Of a DNA stretch of 14,596 nt, positions 1-7,929 are shown in pieces (position 1 is the first letter of the stretch; each line of letters starts with the position of its first letter). Source of the stretch: an uncultured Anaerobutyricum sp. (GTDB taxonomy: Bacteria > Bacillota > Clostridia > Lachnospirales > Lachnospiraceae); assembly GCF_934307085.1 (NCBI RefSeq), contig NZ_CAKRCF010000059.1, positions 1 through 14,596 of the forward strand, read 5' to 3'. Both the position numbers and the translations under genes were made by a program. Below the pieces are notes generated by a model. That model was not told the origin of the DNA and made no database searches. It saw only the letters and a list, made by a program, of their open reading frames with translations.

Positions 1-711
1 CAGGGTCTTTGCCCTATCTTCAGTAACTCCTCTGCCACGCATCTTTTTATCATGCCAGATCTTTCGGATCCCATTTATTCCAAGCGCGATCACATCTTTT
101 GGCGTTGGTGCTTTTTCAAGCACTGCCAAGCCACTTGCTGCATCAAATCTTGTATATAACCCCAGATACTCCGGGAAATGTATTGCCAGCCATCTCTGGA
201 TCCTGTTTGCAGATATGTTATGCTGCTTCATGATCCTGTCACGGCTGTATACCAGGTCTCTTATTTCGGCATAAATGCCTTCTGGCACGTATGGTATTGA
301 ATATCTGCCATCCACAACCAGTTTTGCGATTGTTTTCGGATCTTTTGAATCCGTTTTCTTTGGACTATTATCATCAAGTTCCTTGATCTTCTTAACTGAG
401 AATGGATTGACCATTACTAATCTTTTCTGATGATCCTTTACATACTTTGCAAACGCAAACCAGTAATGACCTGTTGGCTCACAGCCGATCAGAACTGCGG
501 TCTTTTTATTCTCCGACTTAAGTGTCTCAGCCCAAAGATTGAAAGAATTAAATCCTTCAAGATCATTATGAAAAGAAAACACCCGCTTTGTAAGTTCGCG
601 CCCTCTGTTGTCAAAAGCTCTTGCATAATGTATCTGGCTTCCGATATCAACTCCGACAACTATTGTTGAATCTGTTACTTGCTCAATCTTTTCATTCTGT
701 GTATAATTCAT
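1..711 (-). CDS. IS110-family transposase, N-terminal 237 codons (cut by window edge)
   Basis: This is the RuvC-like DEDD recombinase of an IS110-type insertion sequence, which moves DNA by site-specific recombination rather than by the usual DDE chemistry. The frame is open from an ATG at 711 to base 1. A GGAGG ribosome site lies at 718-722, six bases upstream of the ATG. The N-terminal catalytic domain is complete in its key acids: D22 in VVGVDIGS, E78 in IGCEPTGHYW, and D121 and D124 in KTDSKDPKTIAKL. Family members are usually about 400 residues, so the C-terminal part with the conserved serine (Transposase_20 region) should lie beyond the left edge. No stop or frameshift is seen in the visible part, so the element may still be active. 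It follows an IS66 relic and has no link to polysaccharide synthesis. Family assignment is confident; whether the whole element is intact cannot be told. Confidence 0.93.
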   Translation of the reverse strand, partial: MNYTQNEKIEQVTDSTIVVGVDIGSQIHYARAFDNRGRELTKRVFSFHNDLEGFNSFNLWAETLKSENKKTAVLIGCEPTGHYWFAFAKYVKDHQKRLVMVNPFSVKKIKELDDNSPKKTDSKDPKTIAKLVVDGRYSIPYVPEGIYAEIRDLVYSRDRIMKQHNISANRIQRWLAIHFPEYLGLYTRFDAASGLAVLEKAPTPKDVIALGINGIRKIWHDKKMRGRGVTEDRAKTL

Positions 712-1020
712 TTGGAACCTCCGGTGTCTGATTGTTTTGTTTACATCCGCCAAGATGCAACTCAATCATACCTTGAGGTTCTTTTTTATTCAATTGGGCT
801 TTTAATGAATTACAGGAATGCTCCTTTCATTATTTTGTTTTTTTTCTAAATTAATTGTAAAAAATAGACTTCCAAATGTTACGTAATATCATTTATCTTA
901 TCTACTCTTCGCTAATTCTGCTACTTTTTTAAATTTATCTGGCTTACAATATATAATTAAATATAATATTGTAGGAAGTAGGTAATTTCAAAATAATGCC
1001 CTCACACATCTCCTATTTTA
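712..1020. other. IS110 upstream end plus unassigned AT-rich spacer
   Basis: No gene is seen in this stretch. The part next to the transposase (about 712-850) should be the non-coding end of the IS110 element. It holds nested inverted repeats between 715 and 781, annotated separately. Further out (about 850-1020) the DNA is AT-rich with stops in all frames that I read. The outer boundary of the IS110 element cannot be fixed, because this family has no long terminal inverted repeats to read. No remnant of an IS66 tnpC could be recognised here. Confidence 0.5.
714..781 (-). promoter_or_regulatory. Nested hairpin covering the transposase ribosome site
   Basis: GAACCTC at 715-721 is a perfect inverted repeat of GAGGTTC at 775-781. 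Inside it, CAAG (751-754) can pair with CTTG (772-775), with an extra ATG/CAT pairing inside that; the two stems share base 775. On the minus-strand transcript the outer stem would bury GAGG, the core of the transposase Shine-Dalgarno site. IS110 elements are known to encode a structured bridge RNA in the non-coding end, upstream of the gene in one subgroup. This fold could therefore be part of such an RNA, a translation-limiting hairpin, or chance. I infer this from short repeats only. Confidence 0.35.
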
Positions 1021-1099
1021 AACAGATAAAAATAGATATACATGAGAATAACAAACTTCATGGCAATAGCATCTTTTCCCCCATCCATATTTTTAAAGT

Positions 1100-1371
1100 G
1101 TTCTTTAAAATGAAATCTGCTATACAGAATTGATTTACTTTTCTAGGATATAACCTACAAGACTTGAAGCTTTGCAAAAACCTCCTTTTTATACCAGACC
1201 TTTAATACGATCTGTTCTCCGCCCACAGAAAAGAATATAAGGCATCTGCTTCAATTCCATTTTCCCCAAGATGAGAGCGTATAGTATCTGCCAGACGGTC
1301 AATCCCTGAACGCAGATTGTATATCCCGTTACAATAAATGCCTTTTTAAAACAGGTCGTATCATTTAACAT
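1100..1371 (-). pseudogene. tnpB: IS66 family TnpB (Orf2), decayed remnant
   Basis: This is a relic of the small IS66 accessory protein TnpB. The reading frame from the ATG at 1371 begins MLNDTTCFKKAFIVTGYT and ends with the family signature ILFCGRRTDRIKGLV, ending near 1192. In intact TnpB that signature is followed by W-E-G-D-G-F-L-L-L-Y-K-R. Here a TAA (1189-1191) replaces the W codon, and a FLQSFK-like stretch resumes in another frame, so both a nonsense change and a frameshift are present. The middle, normally the DLR..IDGL region, is also degraded. An alternative in-frame ATG lies at 1383, but 1371 fits the usual TnpB start and the overlap with tnpA. The downstream limit is approximate, since similarity fades below about 1150. 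The family call is based on the strong signature. Confidence 0.8.
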
Positions 1372-1723
1372 AAAAGAGTACACATCCTGTCTTTTTCAGT
1401 AAAGCTTCCGAAATATGTCCATGAATACGAATGATATAGCTATTTATCTCCATTGAGATGCCCGAATCACTTTCTGATAGTTACATAATGCTTTTAGAAA
1501 CTTCAACAACCTGCTGACATAGAAGAGACTCTTCCGGGATATGTTCCAGACAAGCTTTGAGGATATGTCGGAAATGCTAATACTAGTTTAATTTCAAGAT
1601 GCCTTTGATATCACACCATTATTCTATCATCATATCAGAAGGATGATTCTGGTATTTTTTGATTAACTGAATCCATTGTTACAAACGATAGCCCATAGCA
1701 ACAAATGTATTAATAGAACTCAT
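1361..1723 (-). pseudogene. tnpA: IS66 family TnpA (Orf1), relic with five in-frame stops
   Basis: One continuous frame from the ATG at 1723 to a TGA at 1361-1363 reads as an IS66 TnpA interrupted by five stop codons but no frameshift. Recognisable pieces are QWIQLIKKYQNHPSDMMIE-stop-WCDIKGI, which matches the helix-turn-helix N-terminus with its WC..HGI core. They continue with a decayed copy of the TYYWRLRRVR segment, KACLEHIPEES, and the C-terminal strand-rich end MEINSYIIRIHGHISEALL. Two of the stops stand where TYYW would be expected, and two others fit simple Gln-to-stop changes. Its stop overlaps the tnpB start by a few bases, as in intact IS66 elements. The large transposase gene tnpC, normally next after tnpB, is not found. 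I inferred the family from remembered patterns, but the match is spread along the whole frame. Confidence 0.72.
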
Positions 1724-2078
1724 AGAAAATGCCTCTTAACCATTCCTAAAAGTTGAGTACTGAACTGATTGGACTTTAATAATCATAAGACTATTTTAGG
1801 TAAAATCTAAGTCTGCACTATCTACCACTTACACAAAAACTTATATAAGATGACTGTAGGTTGAATAGTTTTTATCCCATCTTCTTCTGCCCTTCTCGTC
1901 ATTATTTTTTATATAGTTTTTTGCACATCTTTACCTCAAATTACCACTGTGCTGCCTGCTGCTTATCTTATAGCGATATGCATTGTCCAAACAGCTAGCA
2001 TGTGTATACCTTCTACGCATCCTTTGTTCTTTATATTCTTGAGAAAATTTCTTTACACAGCCACAAATTATTTGCACA
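1724..2078. other. Gene-free spacer between the flippase and the IS66 relic
   Basis: No gene, terminal repeat or GC-rich terminator hairpin could be recognised in these roughly 355 bases. Two short open stretches exist on the minus strand: a 48-codon GTG frame at 1931-2077 without a ribosome site, and about 25 codons near 1826-1903. Neither resembles a family I know. The IS66 left terminal repeat is not visible. This spacer marks the end of the polysaccharide gene run. Confidence 0.5.
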
Positions 2079-3608
2079 TTATTCTGTTTTTCGTTTTCTA
2101 TTTATCATTCTCAGTAATATTGACAATAAATTCTTAAGCTGTTCATTTCTTAAAAATACACTCACAAATGCTATAACATATATGAAAACTGTCAAAATTC
2201 CCCGTCCACAAAACAATATCACCCCAGCACCCGTCAGAATTTGGTTCATCATATATAAAACAGCTGCAATTCCTAGCGTAAATAATGTATATTTTCCGTA
2301 TTCCAAATAATATTCTTTACTAGATTGCTGAAATCCATACTTATATAAAACATGCGGTTCAACCCATAAATTAACACATATATTACATATCGTTGTTCCT
2401 ATAAATATACCAATAATTCCATATATTTTTGTCAAAACAACAGAACATACAAGATTGATAACCGCCTCCGCTACTGCCTTATACCTATCATACCAAAATA
2501 TCCCCAATGCATCTCTGAATTTTAACGTCATTTGTCTCATACCAGACAGATAATAATTCAGTGTAATAATCGACACTACACTCATATTAAAAATATATTT
2601 TTCACCAAGCCAAACTGTCAAAAATGGATTTAATAAACTAAATAAACACAGCGTACAAAAACTTGTAATAATAAAACAGCAGAAATTTAATGTTCTGTAT
2701 GTATCATATAATTTTTGTTTTCCACAATCTGCTCCCAAATTACCAATACTTGCTGTCAGAGAATTATATATCAATCCCACAAACAACGATACGTTTCCAG
2801 TTATTAACGTATAGTTGGAATATATCCCAACACTTCCAAGGCTCACCAGGGCAGACATAAGGATGTTATCTGTACTATTTACACATACTGTACCGAGCTT
2901 GTGCATAGACATAGCAAGTGTATTTTTATATATTGCTATTCTCTCCGTTTTATCAGGTAACGATTTATCACCTTGTTTTAACCATGGATACATACAATCA
3001 GCTTTTCTAGAAATGCAAATATTTGTCATGATATTACAAAAAATCATAACTACTAAATATAAAATATAGTTACGAGTTGCAAAAAGCACAACTATTTGAA
3101 CTATATTTTGAACAATAGAAAAAAATTTCTGATAAATTGTACATATGTACTGTTTTTGATTTGCTTCTATTAAGGATCTTTTGTAAATTAAAAAATATGA
3201 AAACACTGTATTTAGCAAATACAAAATATATAACAGTCTCAAATTAGGAATAGTGCTTTCACCAGCAATAAAATAATCTAAAAAAGGAACAAGCAAAAGT
3301 CCAATTCCAAGAATTGCAAATGCAACAACAGAATAAATTCGTCTGTACATATTCATCAATTGCGTAATATGCTTCTCATCATTCTCAGCAATTGGTTTGT
3401 ATAAACTATAAATAATTGCCGTTCCAAATCCAAGTTCTGTCAGCGATAGCAGATTAAGTATGTTCCCAAATAGTCCATTGATTCCAAGGTATTCTTCACT
3501 CAAAAACTGCACAAATATTGTTCTAGAAACAAATTGCAGTAACATTTGCAAAATTTGACCTATAACATTTGTACCAATATTCATTAATGAATTTCTTGTA
3601 CGACTCAT
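2079..3608 (-). CDS. wzx: Wzx-type polysaccharide flippase (MOP superfamily)
   Basis: This 509-residue polytopic membrane protein is expected to flip undecaprenyl-diphosphate-linked repeat units across the cytoplasmic membrane. The N-terminal region (residues about 26-70) has the pattern FVSRTIFVQFLSEEYLGING then LF..IL.LLSLTELGFGTAI, typical of the Clostridia branch of the oligosaccharide flippase family. The rest alternates hydrophobic segments with short charged loops, consistent with 12-14 helices and the usual family length. The ATG at 3608 has a GGAGG site six bases upstream, overlapping the stop of the polymerase gene, so the two are probably translated together. It is the last gene of the run, followed by IS debris. 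Lipid II flippase-like or MATE roles are less likely given the glycosyltransferase context. Substrate specificity cannot be read from sequence. Confidence 0.9.
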   Translation of the reverse strand: MSRTRNSLMNIGTNVIGQILQMLLQFVSRTIFVQFLSEEYLGINGLFGNILNLLSLTELGFGTAIIYSLYKPIAENDEKHITQLMNMYRRIYSVVAFAILGIGLLLVPFLDYFIAGESTIPNLRLLYILYLLNTVFSYFLIYKRSLIEANQKQYICTIYQKFFSIVQNIVQIVVLFATRNYILYLVVMIFCNIMTNICISRKADCMYPWLKQGDKSLPDKTERIAIYKNTLAMSMHKLGTVCVNSTDNILMSALVSLGSVGIYSNYTLITGNVSLFVGLIYNSLTASIGNLGADCGKQKLYDTYRTLNFCCFIITSFCTLCLFSLLNPFLTVWLGEKYIFNMSVVSIITLNYYLSGMRQMTLKFRDALGIFWYDRYKAVAEAVINLVCSVVLTKIYGIIGIFIGTTICNICVNLWVEPHVLYKYGFQQSSKEYYLEYGKYTLFTLGIAAVLYMMNQILTGAGVILFCGRGILTVFIYVIAFVSVFLRNEQLKNLLSILLRMINRKRKTE

Positions 3609-3621
3609 TTAAATCCTCCAT

Positions 3622-4833
3622 TTACCAAGTAAAATTTGCCACTGAAGCGAGCCCTCCTATTAACCAGTATAAAATCAGTACTACTACTGAACCTACTACA
3701 AGTACTTTGAAAACAGTCTTTGTAGAAAAGCCTAAACGTATTCTTCTCAGACTTTGATAATAACAGGTATAAACCAGTGGAATACATAAATAGCATAGCA
3801 CTTCATTCAAACGATAGAACATAATGTACTTATTAAACATTGATAATGTCATTATCCAAGTGCCTGTGACAACATGCCTATATTGCATTGGTAGTCCATA
3901 ATAATAAATCCCATTATTTTTATATTCTACTATTCCGTCCTTTTCTTTACGTTTATCCCACATACCATTTTTCCATATTAAAAGACCAGCCATCAAAAAG
4001 CGTAGCCAAAGAATAGGATAAAAATTAAGATTCGTTTCTTCTGCCTCAAAAATATACATTACCATTTTTCCAAGCGTATTATTTATAAATTCAAAATTTG
4101 TTTGCTGTACATTTCCCAAAAACTGATACAATATAGCTGGAAATAATAACAAAACAATAATCCATAAGCTATTATTCCATCTGTTTACCAAACGTGCAAT
4201 AAGTCTTACAATTATAAGTAATGTAACTGATGGATGTATTAGAAGTGCAATAATAATTAACCCCCAACATAATATCTTTTTTTTCTTTTTCACCAGTTCT
4301 AAATATGTCGCCAACACAAATATGGCAAAAGCTACATTATTTTTAACACCGCTAATTATATATGTATAGTGCATAGTAAAAACCACATAAGCGATAACTA
4401 CCCCTACACTATATATTTTTTCTCCCCCTTCGTTAAAAGCTTGAAACACAATCTGGCAATCATATGCAATATAAAACACCACTCCATAAACAATAAGCAC
4501 TACTACTACCGGTAACCAATGAACCGAAGGTAATTTACTAATAAAAAAATAAATAACGTATAACGCCGGGTTAGAAGCAAATTGATAATGTGCTACCAAG
4601 CCCGCCCAACCAGCATTTTGAGCAAATTCAATCATCCTAAAATGATATAATAAGTCATTTCCATTAGCTGGTTCAAAATGATACGCTAGCCATGCCAAAT
4701 GGATAACAGACAAAAGAAACAAATATTTTAAATATTTTTTTTTAGCTACAAAAGCAAAAAATACAATTAAAATCTCCGATAAAATAACAATCCATGCCCC
4801 TGTTGAACCTAAAGCACTAATAAGCAACCCCAT
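3622..4833 (-). CDS. wzy: Wzy-type polysaccharide polymerase (EpsG-like membrane protein)
   Basis: This 403-residue, very hydrophobic protein has at least nine to ten predicted membrane segments. A larger polar loop near residues 50-90 carries NGNDLLYHF and then NPALYVIYFFISKL, the layout seen in EpsG/Wzy-like polymerases. By position and topology it should join flipped repeat units at the outer face of the membrane. The ATG at 4833 abuts the TAA of the preceding glycosyltransferase. Its AGGAGG ribosome site lies inside the last codons of that gene (Asn-Arg-Arg-Asn-Leu), so translation is very likely coupled. Polymerases diverge strongly, so the assignment rests on topology, the early polar loop and pairing with wzx. 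An O-antigen ligase or an unrelated membrane protein is the main alternative. Confidence 0.8.
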   Translation of the reverse strand: MGLLISALGSTGAWIVILSEILIVFFAFVAKKKYLKYLFLLSVIHLAWLAYHFEPANGNDLLYHFRMIEFAQNAGWAGLVAHYQFASNPALYVIYFFISKLPSVHWLPVVVVLIVYGVVFYIAYDCQIVFQAFNEGGEKIYSVGVVIAYVVFTMHYTYIISGVKNNVAFAIFVLATYLELVKKKKKILCWGLIIIALLIHPSVTLLIIVRLIARLVNRWNNSLWIIVLLLFPAILYQFLGNVQQTNFEFINNTLGKMVMYIFEAEETNLNFYPILWLRFLMAGLLIWKNGMWDKRKEKDGIVEYKNNGIYYYGLPMQYRHVVTGTWIMTLSMFNKYIMFYRLNEVLCYLCIPLVYTCYYQSLRRIRLGFSTKTVFKVLVVGSVVVLILYWLIGGLASVANFTW

Positions 4834-5856
4834 TTACAAGTTCCTCCTATTCCACAATTTTAATAATTGTATTAAAAGGAAAGAAACTACTTTATTTGAT
4901 TTAAATGCAACAGCTACAATTTTTTCACTTTTTTTATATCTAGATACATTTAATCTTCTTTTCAAAACCCTGTAATATTTTGATTTTTTTGCCTTATCAA
5001 AATTTTTGAATGTGTTATCCTGCTTATATTCTTTCATAAAAATGTGAATACTCAAATCACAAAAATCCATCATTATCTGATGTGAAAAATCATATGTTTC
5101 CTTATAAAATTCTGCGATTTCCATTTCTTTTATATAAAGCAATTCAACCTTTCCAAACATTTCTGGTGACACTTTTTTCATAATAGATGCATCATTTGCT
5201 CTATAATGATATAGATATTGTTCAGATAAAACATCTATAGAATTTGCCTTTAGCATAATAGGAAACATAATGTTAAGATCTTCGCCTATAGTAATTTGAT
5301 CATTTGTCCAAAATAGATTATTTATTAATAATTCCTTATTTATTAGCTTTGCCCAGCGACAAATTCGAATTCCTCTACTTAATGGCTTTCCATCATTTAT
5401 AAGCACAGGAAAAATTTCTTTTTCTATTCTCTTTCTATTATAAAAACCAGGTTTTACTGTATGATCATCAGATATCTCTTTATCCCTGAATGAGTGCAAA
5501 AATGAACAACAAATAATATCCGCTTTCGATTTCAAATACTCATTATAAAAAATCTCCAATATATTTTTTTCCACCCAATCATCGCTATCCACAAACATAA
5601 CAAGATCTGCTTTTGCATATTCCAAACCTTTTTTCCAGGCAGACATTAATCCCCCATTTTTTTTATGAATTACTTTAAATCTATTATCCTTCTTAGAATA
5701 TTCATCACAAATTTTTCCACATGAGTCAGTAGACCCATCATCAACTAAAATAGCTTCAAAATTACTATATGTCTGAGTACAAATGGAATCAAGGCACATT
5801 TTTAAATACAATTCCACATTATAGACTGGAATAATTATTGAAATCATAGCATTCAT
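4834..5856 (-). CDS. Glycosyltransferase family 2 (GT-A fold)
   Basis: This 340-residue inverting GT2 enzyme should transfer one sugar from a nucleotide donor to the growing lipid-linked oligosaccharide on the cytoplasmic face. The N-terminus ISIIIPVYNVELYLKMCLDS is the classic nucleotide-binding start. DDGSTD is at residues 39-44, the NGGLMSAWKKGLEYAKAD segment at 67-84, and the metal-binding VDSDDW (DXD type) at 89-94. IGEDLN near residue 200 resembles the catalytic-base region (ED motif). The ATG at 5856 has AAAGAGGTG upstream at good spacing, and a second ATG three codons later is possible. The C-terminal basic stretch (KKSKYYRVLKRR) may sit on the membrane. Its stop abuts the polymerase start. 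Donor and linkage are unknown. Confidence 0.92.
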   Translation of the reverse strand: MNAMISIIIPVYNVELYLKMCLDSICTQTYSNFEAILVDDGSTDSCGKICDEYSKKDNRFKVIHKKNGGLMSAWKKGLEYAKADLVMFVDSDDWVEKNILEIFYNEYLKSKADIICCSFLHSFRDKEISDDHTVKPGFYNRKRIEKEIFPVLINDGKPLSRGIRICRWAKLINKELLINNLFWTNDQITIGEDLNIMFPIMLKANSIDVLSEQYLYHYRANDASIMKKVSPEMFGKVELLYIKEMEIAEFYKETYDFSHQIMMDFCDLSIHIFMKEYKQDNTFKNFDKAKKSKYYRVLKRRLNVSRYKKSEKIVAVAFKSNKVVSFLLIQLLKLWNRRNL

Positions 5857-5934
5857 GCAAACACCTCTTTCTCACAATTTATATTTTTCAAATTATATTT
5901 ACTAAAACATCTACCAAAATTTTGTAAGCGACTT

Positions 5935-6498
5935 CTATATAGACTTTATAATATCTTTCCTCTCCTGATACAAAACTGTGTTCATAGGGATACTTTTTCG
6001 CACAATAGATCCCGCTGCTATTACGCAATTATCTCCGATAGAAATTCCTTTTAGTATTGTAACATTAGCACCAATCCATACATTATTTCCAATTTGAATA
6101 GAATCAAAAATATATTCTTCTTTGGTTTGATGTTTAAAATTATGGTCGTGATCCACAATCACTAAATTATTACCAAATTTGCAGTGTGAGCCAATCTTCA
6201 CCTTATTTATACATGTAATAGAACAATTATGATTAAAAAAACACTCATCCCCTATTTCAATCTTCCCACCCAACAAGGCTTTCAAATAAAATGGTCCTCT
6301 GATATGCAACCGATCACCAATAACAATATTAGAAAATGGTTCAACCGCTATTTTCATTTTTCCATCAAAAGTTGGTGCTTTTCCAATTAAAATCCTCTTA
6401 CAAATTTGATGCTTCCATTTAATAATCTCATTCTTAATCCTACATATCACTTTTTTGATTAACTCCATATATTTCAAGTTCATCACCATATCTTTCAT
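5935..6498 (-). CDS. Hexapeptide-repeat (left-handed beta-helix) acyltransferase
   Basis: This 187-residue protein of the LbH acetyltransferase class probably O- or N-acetylates a sugar of the repeat unit using acetyl-CoA. Imperfect hexapeptide turns run from about residue 56 to 166, ending with IGNNVWIGANVTILKGISIG and then DNCVIAAGSIV (136-166). The probable catalytic histidine is in DHDHNF (116-121). The C-terminal tail NTVLYQERKDIIKSI replaces the common GNPAK end and is seen in a capsule-type subgroup. Residues 1-45 are basic and helical and might contact the membrane. The start is uncertain: no good ribosome site precedes the ATG at 6498, and in-frame ATGs follow at 6489 and 6483. A small palindrome occupies the upstream region. 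Serine acetyltransferase-like activity is a less likely alternative. Confidence 0.87.
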   Translation of the reverse strand: MKDMVMNLKYMELIKKVICRIKNEIIKWKHQICKRILIGKAPTFDGKMKIAVEPFSNIVIGDRLHIRGPFYLKALLGGKIEIGDECFFNHNCSITCINKVKIGSHCKFGNNLVIVDHDHNFKHQTKEEYIFDSIQIGNNVWIGANVTILKGISIGDNCVIAAGSIVRKSIPMNTVLYQERKDIIKSI

Positions 6499-6503
6499 TT
6501 ATT

Positions 6504-6522
6504 TTATGCTAATTAAGCATAA
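6504..6522. repeat. Perfect 7-bp palindrome with 5-base loop
   Basis: TTATGCT (6504-6510) and AGCATAA (6516-6522) form a perfect inverted repeat around AATTA. It lies between the GT4 stop and the acetyltransferase start, exactly where a ribosome site would be expected. It is AT-rich with no GC stem and no clean U-run, so a strong terminator is unlikely. It may modulate translation or mRNA processing, or be chance. Confidence 0.4.
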
Positions 6523-6530
6523 TCTAACTC

Positions 6531-7730
6531 TTAATCATTAAAAAGCTCATAAACTTTCTCAATATCTTCTTTATTAGAGTAATCTCTTAACCTTAATTGT
6601 TTTTTCAAAGCTTTTACATTTTCTTTATTGTTGTAAGCATACTTTAATGCACCTGCAATCGTGTCATCAGAATTCGACACAATAATTCCATCCACATTAT
6701 TTTCTATTTGCTCCTTTGCAGACGCATATTCTGTAACTATTGGAGGAATCCCTAACATCATTGTTTCTGTGACTACTATTGGTTTTCCTTCATAACGAGA
6801 CGGAAGACAGAATACATCTGCCTGTTTTATAAAGGGATACGGATTCATTTTTGTTCCGAGTAAGAAAAAACAATCCTCAATATCATTATCTCTAATCATT
6901 TCTTCTATTTTTAATCGTTCAAATCCATCACCAATTACATACCATTCAAAAATTAATCCAGATTTTTTCATTGATGCAGCTGCCCAAATCATGCGATCTA
7001 TTCCCTTATGATAAATTGATAATCTACACACAGAAATGATTTTAAACTTCTTACACTCCTTCATGTGTTTTAAATTATCATCATCAAGGTTTTCTAAAGA
7101 CCTTTCCCTAATATATTCTGCCGAATTAATATTAGGCAAATAAACACTCCTTGATGATAAATCAGGAAAAAGCGTATTAAAATTTTTCAAACATTCCACC
7201 GAAACACATACTATCTTATCTGCCTTTGACAAATACCTTTCTGTCAACGATTTATTAATATATTGTACATTTGCAAAATCCAAATGTATCCACATTATCT
7301 TTTGAGTTGCCTCAACGTTATAAGCAACAAATTCATCTGACCAGTCTTCAAGATAGCCTATCGCTATATCGTATCGTTCTTTTAATCTACGAGAAAGTTT
7401 TTGTACCTTAAATTGCCCAATCGCATATAAACCTGCCCTTCTATCTTTGTACTTAAGCGTGTACCATCTTTTTTTTATCCAATATGGCGACAATGCATAT
7501 TGGATTCCCTTCTTTAATTTCTTTGTAGAGTCATTCGGAATACTACTTCTTCCATTAAGAACCCGAACTTGATGGGGAATATCTTTCTCAAACGGAAACC
7601 CTCTATCATATAAAACCAAATCCACATTATATTTTTCAAAATCCCATTCCTTAAGCATTGATAATAATGCTGTTGTACTTCCTCCAACAACCATACCACC
7701 ATACGCAATAAGTACCTTTTTCTTTGTCAT
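6531..7730 (-). CDS. Glycosyltransferase family 4 (GT-B fold)
   Basis: This is a retaining GT4 enzyme of 399 residues from the chosen start. The N-terminal domain begins KKVLIAYGGMVVGGSTTALL, with the glycine loop at 16-18. The C-terminal donor-binding domain starts near ISVCRLSIYHKGID (232-245). It also has VIGDG (265-269) and the EX7E pair E314/E322 in EGKPIVVTE. The frame opens at a GTG at 7760, with ATGs at 7736 and 7730. I chose 7730 because GGAG lies nine bases upstream, against only three for 7736. The GTG lies just after a 14-codon ORF and could be used by coupling. It should add one sugar to the lipid-linked intermediate; donor unknown. The N-terminal half is longer and more charged than average, otherwise typical. 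Confidence 0.9.
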   Translation of the reverse strand: MTKKKVLIAYGGMVVGGSTTALLSMLKEWDFEKYNVDLVLYDRGFPFEKDIPHQVRVLNGRSSIPNDSTKKLKKGIQYALSPYWIKKRWYTLKYKDRRAGLYAIGQFKVQKLSRRLKERYDIAIGYLEDWSDEFVAYNVEATQKIMWIHLDFANVQYINKSLTERYLSKADKIVCVSVECLKNFNTLFPDLSSRSVYLPNINSAEYIRERSLENLDDDNLKHMKECKKFKIISVCRLSIYHKGIDRMIWAAASMKKSGLIFEWYVIGDGFERLKIEEMIRDNDIEDCFFLLGTKMNPYPFIKQADVFCLPSRYEGKPIVVTETMMLGIPPIVTEYASAKEQIENNVDGIIVSNSDDTIAGALKYAYNNKENVKALKKQLRLRDYSNKEDIEKVYELFND

Positions 7731-7763
7731 TTCCATTCTCTCCCTCGTCCCATTCTTCACATA

Positions 7764-7808
7764 TTATCTGTATAAGCACCACAGAAAACTTGTCATTATT
7801 TTTTCCAT
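7764..7808 (-). CDS. Possible 14-residue leader peptide
   Basis: A perfect AGGAGG (7817-7822) sits eight bases before an ATG at 7808 that opens only 14 codons, MEKIMTSFLWCLYR, then TAA at 7764-7766. The stop is three bases before the possible GTG start of the following GT4. This ribosome site is stronger than that of the annotated GT4 start. It may be a coupling leader or the stump of a lost gene in this 200-base gap. The peptide resembles nothing I know. Confidence 0.3.
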   Translation of the reverse strand: MEKIMTSFLWCLYR

Positions 7809-7929
7809 TGATGAATCCTCCTAAAAGCCACGACTGTGAATAAAATCAATATCGAATTCATATCTTTTTCAAAAAAATAAGTATATCCGTATTTCAATTA
7901 ACAATCACTCCAAATCTTAAGAATCATCT

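Noticed and set aside
430..669. Plus-strand open frame of 79 codons.
   Set aside because: It is antisense to the IS110 transposase, whose catalytic motifs are clear on the other strand.
1931..2077. A 48-codon minus-strand frame from a GTG just after the flippase stop.
   Set aside because: It has no ribosome site, no recognisable family, and lies in an IS-rich decayed spacer; its length is compatible with chance.
2002..2310. Plus-strand open frame of 102 codons crossing the end of the flippase gene.
   Set aside because: It lies opposite the flippase C-terminus and shows no plausible protein features or ribosome site.
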